Shown: piece after piece, positions 1 to 8,511 of the stretch | Position numbering within the stretch: the stretch's first letter is position 1 | Layout of the letters: each line of letters begins with the position of its first letter | NCBI GenBank assembly: GCA_002502245.1 | Contig: DAPW01000027.1 | Span: 9,691 to 73,690 of the forward strand | DNA length: 64,000 nucleotides | Source of the DNA: Methanoregula sp. UBA154 | GTDB taxonomy: Archaea > Halobacteriota > Methanomicrobia > Methanomicrobiales > Methanospirillaceae | Reading direction: 5' to 3' | Position numbers and translations under genes: made by a program | The notes under the pieces: generated by a model | What the model saw: the letters and a program-made list of their open reading frames with translations, nothing else | Database searches by the model: none | What the model was told of the DNA's origin: nothing

Positions 1-1114
1 GCTTCTCGCTTGCACCAGCTACGAGGATGACACAGTCCTGCTCCCCGGCATGCATATGGGTGCGGAGATGTGCAACCTCTTCTGCGGTAACACCGTAGGC
101 CGGGAGTTCATCCGTATGGAAGATGCCCCCGACCCCGCACTTCTTGGCATAATCCGACATCTCGCTCCCGAGCCTCCGTTCCGGCTGGATCTCGCGGCCG
201 ACAAGCCCGCCAAATCCCTTCAGCGTGATGGCGTGGATCTTCTTTGCTTTTTTGAGGACGGCAGATTTTGTCTCTTTGAACAGGGACGTAATTTCGACAC
301 CGGTGGCTGCATCAACGACCGCACCGCGCTTCCGGAGCTCATCGCGGATGGTGAGCAGGCACTGCTGCCGCTGCACCTCGCGCCGGACAACCTCCGCAAT
401 GAGGTCGAGTTCCTGAACACCCTTGATCTCGACACGGGCGCCACGGGCGATCGAGATGTTGACATCCTGCCGGATGGTTCCGAGACCGCGTTTTACCTTG
501 CCGGTGGAGCGGAGGACCATGCCGATATATTCCGCGACCTTCTGGACTTCCTCCGGTGAATGCATGCAGGGCGACGTGGTAATCTCCACAAGCGGAATGC
601 CGAGTCGGTCCAGAGAGAAGACCTCGTCTTTCACCCGCTGGGCCGCTTCTTCCTCAAGGCAGATTGTTTCTATCTGCCCGCCGTCAGGGAGCGCCCCGTT
701 GAAGGCGACAAGTGCAGTGCGCTGGAACCCGCTCGTGTTGGAGCCGTCGATGACCAGCTTCCGCATCGTGTGCACCTGCGGGACCGGTGTCATGGAAAAC
801 ATCTTTCCGATGGTGAGGCAGACCGCGAGCGCTTCGTCATTCACCGGTGCCGGGGGCTCCTCATCGTTCTCCACAAGGCAGGTCGTGTCGTAGGCATAGT
901 ACCGGAACATCCGGTCATGCTTCATCTCCTCCTTTGCAGCCCGGTCAATCTCTCCCATCTCGCTGACCGTTGCGCGGAGGTAGCGGCAGAACTCGCCGTT
1001 ATGCTCCGCGATCTCGCGCAAAATGGTCGGGCAGTGGCAGAAAAGTTTCTCCCGTGTGTCCAGCTGCTGGTGGATCTCGATACCGGCCACGAGGCCGAGC
1101 GCCTTATAATCCAT
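1..1114 (-). CDS. gatE: Glu-tRNA(Gln) amidotransferase subunit E (partial)
   Basis: Subunit E of the archaeal GatDE complex binds misacylated Glu-tRNA(Gln), activates the glutamate by ATP phosphorylation and amidates it with ammonia supplied by GatD. The minus-strand reading frame is open from an ATG at 1114 to the window edge, about 371 codons; the family is about 620 residues, so the C-terminal part lies outside the window. The N-terminus reads MDYKALGLVAGIEIHQQLDT, the hallmark GatB/GatE start, followed by a Cys-rich segment (LFCHCP) and the kinase-core motif HTMRKLVIDGSNTSGFQRT. The start overlaps the gatD stop by 11 bp, so the two subunits are probably translationally coupled. Identification is secure; only the truncation by the window limits it. 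Confidence 0.95.
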   Translation of the reverse strand, partial: MDYKALGLVAGIEIHQQLDTREKLFCHCPTILREIAEHNGEFCRYLRATVSEMGEIDRAAKEEMKHDRMFRYYAYDTTCLVENDEEPPAPVNDEALAVCLTIGKMFSMTPVPQVHTMRKLVIDGSNTSGFQRTALVAFNGALPDGGQIETICLEEEAAQRVKDEVFSLDRLGIPLVEITTSPCMHSPEEVQKVAEYIGMVLRSTGKVKRGLGTIRQDVNISIARGARVEIKGVQELDLIAEVVRREVQRQQCLLTIRDELRKRGAVVDAATGVEITSLFKETKSAVLKKAKKIHAITLKGFGGLVGREIQPERRLGSEMSDYAKKCGVGGIFHTDELPAYGVTAEEVAHLRTHMHAGEQDCVILVAGASEK

Positions 1115-2342
1115 GTGCGCTCCTGCTCATATACTCGCCTTTGAGATCCGTCTGCATCAGCACAGCTGCTTTCGTTTTGTCCTTCTCGTTTGCAAGCACC
1201 CACATCAGTTTCACGAGCGCTGCTTCCGGCAGCATGTCGCCGCCCTCGATGACACCGGCATCGAGAAGGTCGCGGCCGGTATCGTATACCCGGTCGCAGA
1301 CCCTGCCGTTCATGCACTGCGTGGTCATGATAACCAGCGTTCCCCCCTCAACAAGCTGTTTGAGCGGGGGAATGAGGGCTGTACCGGTATGCCCGAGGCC
1401 GGTCCCGGCGATAACGATGCCATGGTAATCCTCGTACGCTTTCAGGAGGTCCGGGGACATGCCCGGGTAAAACTGGATGAGGGCACAGTGCGGGTCGAGC
1501 TTGTCATGGAGGGCAAGGGTGCGCTTCCCGCGTCGGACAGCACCTGTTGCAAGGGAAACTTTCCGCGAGGGATACTCCACAACACCTATCGGATCAACGC
1601 CAAGGCTCCGGAACGCGTCGCGGCGTGAGGAGTGCATCTTGCGGACGCGAGTCCCCCGGTGAATGGCACAGGTATCATCGTTTGTGGTCGCGTGCATTAT
1701 TACAACCACTTCCCCGAGGTCGCCTGTCGCGGCTGCGGCAGCGCAGACGGCGTTCATCGCGTTATCGCTCGAAGGCCGGTCAGCGGACCGCTGGGATCCC
1801 ACGAAGACGATGGGGACCGGTGTATCGATCATGAAACTGATCGCCGCGGCGCTGTAGGCCATGGTATCGGTTCCGTGCGTAACGATAACTCCCTTTGCGC
1901 CGTTCTTTATCTCGGCATGAACTGCCCGGGCAAGCTCCTGCCAGATGGCGGGTGTCATATTCTCCGAGAGGATCGTTGCAAGCGGGATCGTGCGGTAGTT
2001 GGCGATCTCTTTCAGTTCCGGGATTGCGGTCAGAATGTCACTCGCGTTGAACTGGCTCGTGACCGATCCGGTCCGGTAATCTATCCTGCTCGCGATCGTG
2101 CCACCGGTGGACACGATGGCAAGGGTGGGCAGGCTCCTGTTCTGGACCACGTCAAGCTGCTTCGGCGGCACGGGGAGCGGTCGTTCCGAGAGGGTACATG
2201 AGGCTGGTGGCACGCCGATATTATAGCCGGAATCGAGTTTGACGACTGCCATGCCGTCGCGCATGGTGATATAAACACCATTCCTGCCCAGACCCCGGTA
2301 CTCGCAGCGTACAAGGTCACCCGACGAGAATTCCGTGGTTAT
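1104..2342 (-). CDS. gatD: Glu-tRNA(Gln) amidotransferase subunit D (asparaginase-like)
   Basis: GatD is the L-asparaginase-type subunit that releases ammonia from glutamine or asparagine for GatE. The sequence shows the catalytic threonine motifs STGGTIAS and VTHGTDTM, the RSADRPSSD segment and IAGTGLGHTGT. The first in-frame ATG is at 2264 (386 residues), but the conserved N-terminal beta-barrel continues upstream as SSGDLVRCEYRGLGRNGVYI with no stop. The only plausible initiator upstream is an ATA at 2342-2340, 8 nt after a GGAGG Shine-Dalgarno and overlapping the argH stop TAA; this would give 412 residues, close to the roughly 435 of the family. I annotate from the ATA. The gene lies between argH and gatE and overlaps both. 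The function is certain; the start codon is not. Confidence 0.9.
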   Translation of the reverse strand: MTTEFSSGDLVRCEYRGLGRNGVYITMRDGMAVVKLDSGYNIGVPPASCTLSERPLPVPPKQLDVVQNRSLPTLAIVSTGGTIASRIDYRTGSVTSQFNASDILTAIPELKEIANYRTIPLATILSENMTPAIWQELARAVHAEIKNGAKGVIVTHGTDTMAYSAAAISFMIDTPVPIVFVGSQRSADRPSSDNAMNAVCAAAAATGDLGEVVVIMHATTNDDTCAIHRGTRVRKMHSSRRDAFRSLGVDPIGVVEYPSRKVSLATGAVRRGKRTLALHDKLDPHCALIQFYPGMSPDLLKAYEDYHGIVIAGTGLGHTGTALIPPLKQLVEGGTLVIMTTQCMNGRVCDRVYDTGRDLLDAGVIEGGDMLPEAALVKLMWVLANEKDKTKAAVLMQTDLKGEYMSRSAHGL

Positions 2343-3832
2343 GCTACCAGCCTCCGGGCATCGGTGATAAGGTTATCCCTGGCTTTTGCCAGGTGTGCAA
2401 GCCGCTGGTCGATAAGGGCAGAATCTTTGTCAAGCTGCTTTTTGCGCTCGTCAAGGGCCAGTTTCGTTGCAAACGGCGCCGGCCCGCCGGGCGCTTTTCG
2501 GAGTTCGATAGAGTAATTCACGTCCAGTACTTCATCGATCTTCTCCTGCGTGAGCCCTTTGGCTTTCAGGGAGATGCCCGGCCCGACTTCCTGCGCTGCC
2601 TCCTCGAGCGTTGAAAGGGCCAGGCTGCCTTTCTGGACTGCCCTCCCCACGATATTGTGTGCGGTGCGGAACGGGAGGCCATAGGAACGGACGAAGGTAT
2701 CGGCCAGTTCGGTAGCGGTTGAAAATCCCTTTCCTGCCTCTTCCTTCATTCTTCCGGTATCGAACTGCGCACTGGAGAGCATATCGATCAGGAGGCGGAG
2801 ACTCACCTTCGTATCCCGCATCCCGCGCCAGATGTTCGGTGTGAGTTCCTGCAGGTCACGGTTATAACTCATGGGGAGCCCCTTCACCGTCATCAGGGCG
2901 CCGCTGAACGCCCCGAAGACCGACCCGCTCTTGGCCCGCATAATCTCTGCGGTGTCCGGGTTCTTCTTCTGCGGCATAATGGAAGAGGTGGAGCAGAACG
3001 CATCATCGAGGGTGACAAATTTTACGAATGAGGTGGACCAGATGATGAGTTCTTCGCAGAGCCGGCTGGTATTCACCATGAGGATCGAGAGATCGGCGAG
3101 GGTTTCAAGCGCGAAGTCGCGGGTTGCAACCGCGTCCATGGTATTGATTACAAGGCCGTCAAAACCCAGCAGCGATGCAGTATATTCCCGGTTGATGGGG
3201 TAGCCGGTGGAAGCGAATGCCGCGGCGCCAAGGGGGGACTGGTTGACCCGGGCGTACGCATCTTTCAGCCGGTCAAAGTCCCGGGAGAAGGACTGCTCGT
3301 ACGCGAGCAGGTGGTGGGCAAGCGTTGTCGGCTGCGCATGCTGCAGGTGGGTGAATCCCGGCATCACGCTCTCCTTATGCTGTTCGGCAAGGGCAACGAG
3401 GACCTCCCGGACTTTCAGGAGCGCCGCCATCTGCTTGAGCATTTCCTCCCGGAGTTTCATCCGGATGCATGTTGCAACCTCATCGTTCCGGGATCGGCCC
3501 ATGTGCATCCTTCCGCCGATCTCCGGGCCCGCGGACTCGATTAAAAGCGACTCGATTCCCGCGTGGACATCCTCGAACCGGTCGTCAAAAACCTCATCCG
3601 GGATCCCCTCGTCGTACATCTCCAGAAGAGCGGGGAGGATCTGTTTCGTCACCTCACGATCGATGATCTTCTGCTTGTCCAGCATCAGGACATGGGCAAT
3701 ATCCACGAGAATATCCGCGTCAGCAATGTGGCGGTCTGCCTGCATCGATGAGAGGAAATGCATCATCTCGCCCGTCCTCTCACCCGACAGGCGCCCCAGC
3801 CTTACAACATCGGTCCGCATCCGTTCACCCAA
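2339..3832 (-). CDS. argH: Argininosuccinate lyase
   Basis: ArgH cleaves argininosuccinate to arginine and fumarate, the last step of arginine synthesis. The 497-residue protein carries the fumarase/aspartase superfamily signature SSIMPQKKNPD, the GGRMHMGRSRNDEVAT motif and the catalytic TGMTHLQ-like segment (PGFTHLQHAQPTTL). Length matches the family (about 460-500). Either Met1 or Met5 could be the start. The gene is first in an argH-gatD-gatE run whose stop and start codons overlap, which suggests one transcript; argH and gatDE share no pathway apart from amino-acid and aminoacyl-tRNA supply. Confidence 0.96.
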   Translation of the reverse strand: MGERMRTDVVRLGRLSGERTGEMMHFLSSMQADRHIADADILVDIAHVLMLDKQKIIDREVTKQILPALLEMYDEGIPDEVFDDRFEDVHAGIESLLIESAGPEIGGRMHMGRSRNDEVATCIRMKLREEMLKQMAALLKVREVLVALAEQHKESVMPGFTHLQHAQPTTLAHHLLAYEQSFSRDFDRLKDAYARVNQSPLGAAAFASTGYPINREYTASLLGFDGLVINTMDAVATRDFALETLADLSILMVNTSRLCEELIIWSTSFVKFVTLDDAFCSTSSIMPQKKNPDTAEIMRAKSGSVFGAFSGALMTVKGLPMSYNRDLQELTPNIWRGMRDTKVSLRLLIDMLSSAQFDTGRMKEEAGKGFSTATELADTFVRSYGLPFRTAHNIVGRAVQKGSLALSTLEEAAQEVGPGISLKAKGLTQEKIDEVLDVNYSIELRKAPGGPAPFATKLALDERKKQLDKDSALIDQRLAHLAKARDNLITDARRLVA

Positions 3833-3868
3833 TTTTCGTATATCCGGTTATTATTGGTCATATACTGA

Positions 3869-4402
3869 TTAAAGCCACGCCTTGCGCGCGGCAAGTTCGA
3901 TTGCCCGCTGGACCGATTCGCGGGGGATAATGGTGGCTACCGGGATGCGGACGAGCTGCTCGATGACACTCGACACAATCGGAGCGCAGACAATGGCAAC
4001 CGCCCCCTCCCGTTCTGCCCGCACCGCGGCGACAATGGCGTCTTCCCAGGTATGGACCGGGTACTCCCGGAGTTTTACCCGGCGTGCGTCCACGTCCGCG
4101 GTACTCTCCTCGATGGTTTCAAGCACCGGCCTGGCCACAATGAGCCCGATGAACTCCCCCTCCCCCGACCGGTAGAACCGGCGCATCGCCGTTATGACTG
4201 CCCTCAGCGTGGAGAGGTTGGGGGACCTCCTGCCGTGCAGGATCTTGTAGAGCGAGCTCTGGGCAATACCGCTTGCTTCTGACAGTTCCCGGATGCTGAT
4301 CCGGAGGTCGTGCCGCAGGAGCTCGTCAAGGGTGAGGACAAACTCCTCGTCCGAGGTGAGTGCAGCGCGCATGAGGCGGTCGATAGGGTCGGTCTGTACC
4401 AT
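3869..4402 (-). CDS. XRE-type helix-turn-helix transcriptional regulator
   Basis: A 177-residue predicted DNA-binding protein. Residues about 33-65 form a Cro/CI-type helix-turn-helix (ISIRELSEASGIAQSSLYKI followed by LHGRRSPNLSTLRAVI). The C-terminal half (about 85-177) is an alpha/beta segment rich in V/I/A that I cannot assign to a ligand family. It is divergent from an ABC importer 186 bp away, so it is a candidate regulator of that operon or of itself. A TATA-like GTATAAAT lies only a few bases upstream of the annotated ATG; if it is the real promoter element, translation would have to begin at the internal Met11 (4372). Regulated genes and effector are inferred only. Confidence 0.75.
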   Translation of the reverse strand: MVQTDPIDRLMRAALTSDEEFVLTLDELLRHDLRISIRELSEASGIAQSSLYKILHGRRSPNLSTLRAVITAMRRFYRSGEGEFIGLIVARPVLETIEESTADVDARRVKLREYPVHTWEDAIVAAVRAEREGAVAIVCAPIVSSVIEQLVRIPVATIIPRESVQRAIELAARKAWL

Positions 4403-4587
4403 ACAATTTATACAATCAGGTTAATTGAGAGAAAAATTTTTTCTTTTTGTCCCAAAAAAAAGAAAGAGTTGTGGACAATTATACACACGACACTCCTCTT
4501 TTGGATAATTCAATGGGGATTTTTATCACAAAAAGAGAGAATAATTGCCTCATAAAGGCACTTTTTTAACAGGGGCGGGACAATACT
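4403..4587. promoter_or_regulatory. Divergent intergenic region with A/T inverted repeat
   Basis: AT-rich spacer between the XRE regulator and the ABC importer. It holds a perfect inverted repeat with arms TTTCTTTTT (4440-4448) and AAAAAGAAA (4457-4465), and TATA-like boxes for the plus strand at about 4478-4486 (AATTATACA) and 4513-4520 (TTTTTATC). The inverted repeat could be a regulator operator or simply A/T-rich spacer; no experiment is available. Confidence 0.4.
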
Positions 4588-5601
4588 GTGCTCATGAAAC
4601 CGATGAGAATTACGGCAGTCGCACTTCTTGCCATTGCCCTCCTGCTGATCACTGCCGGCTGCACCCAGCCGTCCGGCACGACCACGCCGGTTCCGACCGC
4701 TGCCCCGCTCAAGGAACTCCGGATCGGGTACCAGCCCAGTACCCACCAGATGGCTGCTATCACTGCCATCAGCAAGGGCTGGTGGCAGGAGGATCTTGCA
4801 CGGTTCGGTGTCGAGAAAGTAACCGACAAGGTCTTCCCGAGCGGCCCGCCCGAGATGCAGGCCATGCAGGCAGGCGAGCTCGATGTTGCTTATGTTGGTG
4901 CAGCCCCGGTCCTGACGTCGCTCGCTACCGGGCTTGACGCCAAGATCATTGCCGGGGTCAACACGCAGGGCTCCGACCTTGTTGTCCGGAACGACCTTGC
5001 CTACACAGGCCCGGCGAGCCTGAAGGGGGCGACCATCGCGACGTTCCCGGTCGGGAGCATCCAGGACACGGTCCTCCGCGACTGGCTCAAGAGCAACAAC
5101 CTCACCCCGGACAAGGATGTCTTCATCAAGGGCATGACCCCCGGCGATGCGGTCACGGCCATCCTGTCCGGCGCAGTTGACGGCATCTTCCTCCCGACCC
5201 CCTCCCCGAGCACGGTCGTGAACCAGGGCAAGGGCAAAGTCGTTGTCCAGTCCGGCGAGATGTACGCCAACCACACCTGCTGCGTCCTCGTTGTCAGCGG
5301 CAAGCTGATCCGCGAACACCCGGAGATCGTCCGGCAGATTATTCAGACAAATGACCGGGCCGTGGTCTGGAACCAGCAGAACCTTGACGAAGCTGCGAAG
5401 ATCTATGCGGCCAAGACCGGCGCGGATCTAGCCGATGTCACGTCCTCGCTGGCGGAATGGGACGGCAGCTGGGACTCAGACCCGAACGTGATCGTCAGCC
5501 CGGTCCTTGATTATGCGAAGATCCAGTACGAGCTCGGGTTCATCAAGAAGCCCCTGACCAAAGAGGAGATCTTTGACCTGAGCTTCTACCAGAAGAGCTG
5601 A
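4588..5601 (+). CDS. ABC transporter substrate-binding lipoprotein (NMT1/SsuA/TauA family)
   Basis: Extracytoplasmic solute-binding protein of a nitrate/sulfonate/taurine-type importer. The N-terminus is a lipoprotein signal ending in ITAGC (Cys about residue 25), followed by a Thr/Pro linker, then the two-lobed binding fold beginning ELRIGYQPSTHQMAA and containing GELDVAYVGAAP and LKGATIATFPVGS, typical of NMT1/SsuA. Length (337) fits the family. Translation may start at the GTG 4588 or the ATG 4594. It is followed by permease and ATPase genes on the same strand. The substrate cannot be read from sequence: sulfonates, nitrate-like anions and thiamine precursors are all carried by this family. 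Confidence 0.85.
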   Translation: MLMKPMRITAVALLAIALLLITAGCTQPSGTTTPVPTAAPLKELRIGYQPSTHQMAAITAISKGWWQEDLARFGVEKVTDKVFPSGPPEMQAMQAGELDVAYVGAAPVLTSLATGLDAKIIAGVNTQGSDLVVRNDLAYTGPASLKGATIATFPVGSIQDTVLRDWLKSNNLTPDKDVFIKGMTPGDAVTAILSGAVDGIFLPTPSPSTVVNQGKGKVVVQSGEMYANHTCCVLVVSGKLIREHPEIVRQIIQTNDRAVVWNQQNLDEAAKIYAAKTGADLADVTSSLAEWDGSWDSDPNVIVSPVLDYAKIQYELGFIKKPLTKEEIFDLSFYQKS

Positions 5602-5667
5602 TGAGCCCTTCCCAACCTTTTTTCCTTCCGGGTTCGTAATATATGCAATGTTTCCGGCAGGCTGACC

Positions 5668-6456
5668 ATGAGGCGCCATAACCAGACAAACGACAAGAAC
5701 CGGTGGCTCGGAGTCCTCGCAATCCTGATTGCGCTTGCGTTCTGGCAGTTTGTTGCGGTCGTGATCATCCGGTACCCGTTCATCCTTCCTGCCCCCACCG
5801 ATGTCCTTGCGGCGTTTGTCAGCCTGGTGCAGAAGGGGACGCTCCTCCTAGACGTGCAGGCAAGCCTGGTCCATTTCGCCATCGGCCTTGGCATGGCGCT
5901 TCTCGTGGGCATCCCGTTCGGCATGGTCATGGGCTGGAACCGCCGGCTTGATGCATTCCTTGACCCGCTCATTGAAATTCTCCGCCCGATCCCGCCCCTG
6001 GCATGGATCCCGTTTGCGATCATCTGGTTCGGGCTGACCGCCTCTGCTGCGGGATTCATTATCTTCATCGGTGCGGTCTTTCCCGTCATCATCAACACCT
6101 ACAGCGGGTTCCGGGGTGTCCCCCGGGTCCTTGTCGAGGCGGCAAAGATGCTCGGGTGCACACGGAGCCGGGATCTCATCCGATATATCGCCCTCCCGGC
6201 TGCGCTTCCCTCGGTTGCCGCCGGTATCCGTATCGCCACGGGAGTCGGGTGGATGTGCCTTGTTGCCGCTGAACTCTTCGGCGTATCGAACTATGGGCTG
6301 GGCCAGAAACTCTGGTGGTTCTACAACCTCCACCAGATGGACAGCGTTGTGGTCTACATGATCATCCTCGGGCTCATCGGCCTTGCATTCGACATGGTCT
6401 TCCGGTACTATCTTGACCGGTACTTCCTGAAATGGCGGACCGGGGAGGTGGCGTGA
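5668..6456 (+). CDS. ABC transporter permease (SsuC/TauC type)
   Basis: Membrane subunit of the importer. The 262-residue protein has about six hydrophobic helices and the cytoplasmic coupling loop EAAKMLGCTRSRDLIRYIALP, the EAA motif that contacts the ATPase. It begins 66 bp after the binding-protein gene and ends 1 bp before the ATPase gene, so the three form one transport operon. Length and topology match SsuC/TauC/NrtB permeases. Confidence 0.88.
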   Translation: MRRHNQTNDKNRWLGVLAILIALAFWQFVAVVIIRYPFILPAPTDVLAAFVSLVQKGTLLLDVQASLVHFAIGLGMALLVGIPFGMVMGWNRRLDAFLDPLIEILRPIPPLAWIPFAIIWFGLTASAAGFIIFIGAVFPVIINTYSGFRGVPRVLVEAAKMLGCTRSRDLIRYIALPAALPSVAAGIRIATGVGWMCLVAAELFGVSNYGLGQKLWWFYNLHQMDSVVVYMIILGLIGLAFDMVFRYYLDRYFLKWRTGEVA

Positions 6457-6457
6457 G

Positions 6458-7219
6458 ATGGGAAACCTTGAGATCCGCGACCTGAACCAGTCCTTTGTCC
6501 GGGACGATGGCTCCCGGCTGGTGGTCCTCGAACACCTCACGTTCGACGTGAAGGACAAGGAGTTTGTCTGTATCCTAGGTTCGTCCGGCTGCGGCAAGAC
6601 CACGCTCCTCCGCCTGATTGCGGGACTGGACGCGGCAGAGGCAGGCTCGATCATCCTTGACGGTGAGGAGATAAAGGGTGCCAGCCCGAAAGTGGGGATG
6701 GTCTTCCAGGAATATTCCCTCTTCCCGTGGCGGACGGTCATCGACAACATCGCCTTCGGCCTTGAGATGAAGGGTATACGGAAGGACGAACGCTACCAGA
6801 TCGCCGGGCAGTATCTTGACTTAGTGAACCTCTCCCAGTTCCGGGACAGTTACCCGTCAGAGCTCTCCGGGGGGATGCGCCAGCGGGTTGCAGTTGCCCG
6901 GGCGCTGGCGCTCGACCCGGTCCTGCTCCTGATGGACGAGCCGTTCGGTGCGCTTGATGCCCAGACGCGGAACATGCTCCAGACGGAGTTGCTCGCGATC
7001 TGGGAAAAGACCAAAAAGACGATCGTGTTCATCACCCACAGCGTGGATGAAGCGGTTTTCATGGCGGACCGGATTATTGTCCTCTCCCCGCGGCCGGGCA
7101 CGATCTGTACTATCCTGCCCATCGATCTGCCCCGCCCCCGTGAACGGACCAGCGTTGAGTTTGCACTGATACGGCGGAAAGTGCTGGACCTGATAAGTCA
7201 GAAGTGTTCAATCCAGTAA
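6458..7219 (+). CDS. ABC transporter ATP-binding protein (SsuB/TauB type)
   Basis: Cytoplasmic ATPase of the importer. It shows Walker A GSSGCGKTT, the Q-loop MVFQEYSLFPW, signature LSGGMRQR, Walker B LLLMDEPFGALD and the switch histidine in VFITHSVDEA. At 253 residues it is the size of SsuB/TauB/NrtD proteins without an extra regulatory domain. It is the last gene of the operon; the next gene, rpl10e, is 121 bp on and has its own promoter. Confidence 0.9.
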   Translation: MGNLEIRDLNQSFVRDDGSRLVVLEHLTFDVKDKEFVCILGSSGCGKTTLLRLIAGLDAAEAGSIILDGEEIKGASPKVGMVFQEYSLFPWRTVIDNIAFGLEMKGIRKDERYQIAGQYLDLVNLSQFRDSYPSELSGGMRQRVAVARALALDPVLLLMDEPFGALDAQTRNMLQTELLAIWEKTKKTIVFITHSVDEAVFMADRIIVLSPRPGTICTILPIDLPRPRERTSVEFALIRRKVLDLISQKCSIQ

Positions 7220-7220
7220 G

Positions 7221-7260
7221 GTTTAATACGCCGCATCTCCATTTTATTAAAGCAGTTTGT
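7221..7260 (+). promoter_or_regulatory. Probable rpl10e promoter region
   Basis: Two A/T-rich boxes, GTTTAATAC (7221-7229) and TTTTATTAAA (7252-7261), lie in the spacer ahead of rpl10e. Either could be the archaeal TATA box. A Shine-Dalgarno AGGAG is at about 7327-7331, ahead of the ATG at 7341. Confidence 0.4.
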
Positions 7261-7340
7261 GAAGCGTACTGGTATGACAGTCCGGCAGGTTCCGGCTGAT
7301 TATGCCCGCTTTTAACGATATTTCACAGGAGTAGGACGCG

Positions 7341-8096
7341 ATGGTCAGAAAACCGGCAAAGATGTACAGGGACATTTCCAAGAAAGCCTATACCCGGCGC
7401 GAATATATGGGTGGTGTCCCCGGCAGCAAGATTGTGCAGTTCGAGATGGGCAACCTCTCGCAGGAATTCCCGCTTGAGGTTGATCTTCTCGTGGATGAAG
7501 CCTGCCAGATCCGGCACAGTGCCCTTGAAGCAGCCCGTATCACCGCCAACCGGCGTTTGATGAAGGATGTCGGCAGGTCGAACTTCCATTTCAAGGTACG
7601 CGTCTTCCCCCACCATGTCCTGCGCGAGAACAAGCAGGCAACCGGTGCCGGTGCTGACCGTGTCTCGGAAGGCATGCGCCTCGCATTCGGCAAGGCTGTC
7701 GGCACTGCCGCACGGGTCGACCCGGGCCAGAAGATCATGACGGTCTTTTCCACCCCGCCGTACCTCGAGAAGATCAAGGATGCACTCCGGCACAGCGGCC
7801 ACAAGCTCCCGACCCCCTCGCACCTGAAGGTCAGCAAGATCAAGGTCAGCGGCAGGATCGTTGCGGCACCGAAGCTTGTTGGTGAGAAGGTTGTTGCAGC
7901 ACCGGTCGTGACCGAAGAGGCAGCCGCAGAGCCCGCAAAGGAAGCAGTACCGGCAAAGGGTGCAAAGGGCGGCAAGGAAGCAGCACCGGCAAAGGGTCCA
8001 GCCCCGGCAGCGAAGGGTGGCAAGGAAGCAGCAGCACCGGCAGCAAAGGCTGACGAGAAGAAAGGCGGCGCCCACGCGAAAGGTGGGAAGAAGTAA
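7341..8096 (+). CDS. rpl10e: Ribosomal protein L10e (uL16) with long Ala/Lys/Gly-rich C-terminal tail
   Basis: Large-subunit protein uL16, which sits near the peptidyl-transferase centre. Residues 1 to about 170 are the conserved L10e core: MVRKPAKMYRDISKKAYTRR, LLVDEACQIRHSALEAARI, RVFPHHVLRENKQATGAGAD and the ending KIKVSGRIVA. Archaeal L10e normally stops near 165-175 residues; this one continues about 80 more with repeated AKGGKE, PAKG and PAAK units and ends AHAKGGKK. The tail is low-complexity, very basic and probably disordered, resembling linker-histone tails. Its coding DNA is partly duplicated 2.6 kb downstream. Ribosomal identity is secure; the role of the tail is unknown. Confidence 0.95.
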   Translation: MVRKPAKMYRDISKKAYTRREYMGGVPGSKIVQFEMGNLSQEFPLEVDLLVDEACQIRHSALEAARITANRRLMKDVGRSNFHFKVRVFPHHVLRENKQATGAGADRVSEGMRLAFGKAVGTAARVDPGQKIMTVFSTPPYLEKIKDALRHSGHKLPTPSHLKVSKIKVSGRIVAAPKLVGEKVVAAPVVTEEAAAEPAKEAVPAKGAKGGKEAAPAKGPAPAAKGGKEAAAPAAKADEKKGGAHAKGGKK

Positions 8097-8235
8097 TTTT
8101 TTTTAATTTCCGTCTCTTTTTTTTCTGGTTGCTTTTACGGTTTGATGGAAATCTTCAACGTTGTAATAATTTTATCACGAAACGCTCTTGAAAACCTGTG
8201 AGAAGTTCTCTTCAGGCTCTCGTAGTCAAAGCTTC
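8095..8235 (+). repeat. Copy A1 of a ~140-bp repeat downstream of rpl10e
   Basis: This noncoding segment directly after the rpl10e stop is repeated, nearly base for base, at 11092-11235 ahead of fumA. Shared blocks include CTGGTTGCTTTTACGGTTTG, TGTAATAATTTTATCACGAA, ACGCTCTTGAAAA and CAGGCTCTCGTAGTCA. The copy begins with a T-rich run that can act as the rpl10e transcription terminator. Confidence 0.85.
8097..8127 (+). terminator. T-rich terminator after rpl10e
   Basis: Two oligo-T runs (8097-8104 and about 8117-8124) follow the stop codon at once. Archaeal RNA polymerase terminates on such U-rich tracts, so this is the likely 3' end of the rpl10e transcript. Confidence 0.5.
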
Positions 8236-8270
8236 CCTCGAACCCCTTCCCCGGCACCGTCTGCATCAAC

Positions 8271-8347
8271 CTTCGAAGAGCATTTCAGCGTTCTTCTCAA
8301 GTCGTCACCATCATTAAATAACGGGTGATGACATCTCGCACCACCGG
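8271..8347 (+). repeat. Direct repeat B1 upstream of the membrane-protein gene
   Basis: About 75 bp, with the core CTCAAGTCGTCACCATCAT followed by GATGACATCTCGCACC. It recurs in the same orientation at 10299-10375 on the other side of the gene at 8512-10140, with roughly 80 % identity by eye. The two copies bracket an AT-rich block of about 1.95 kb and may mark insertion or recombination boundaries. Confidence 0.7.
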
Positions 8348-8511
8348 CCCGCCGCCATCACGATCAATCGGAGCCGCACGCTACATGAGAGGGGAATGGA
8401 GCGGACGAGCTCATGCGGCCCGTCAAGGGAGGGACGCAGAATCAAAATCTGTAAAACACAGGCGATTCTATTATGTCGGCGATTGCATGTTAGCAGAAAA
8501 GGATTGTTCAG

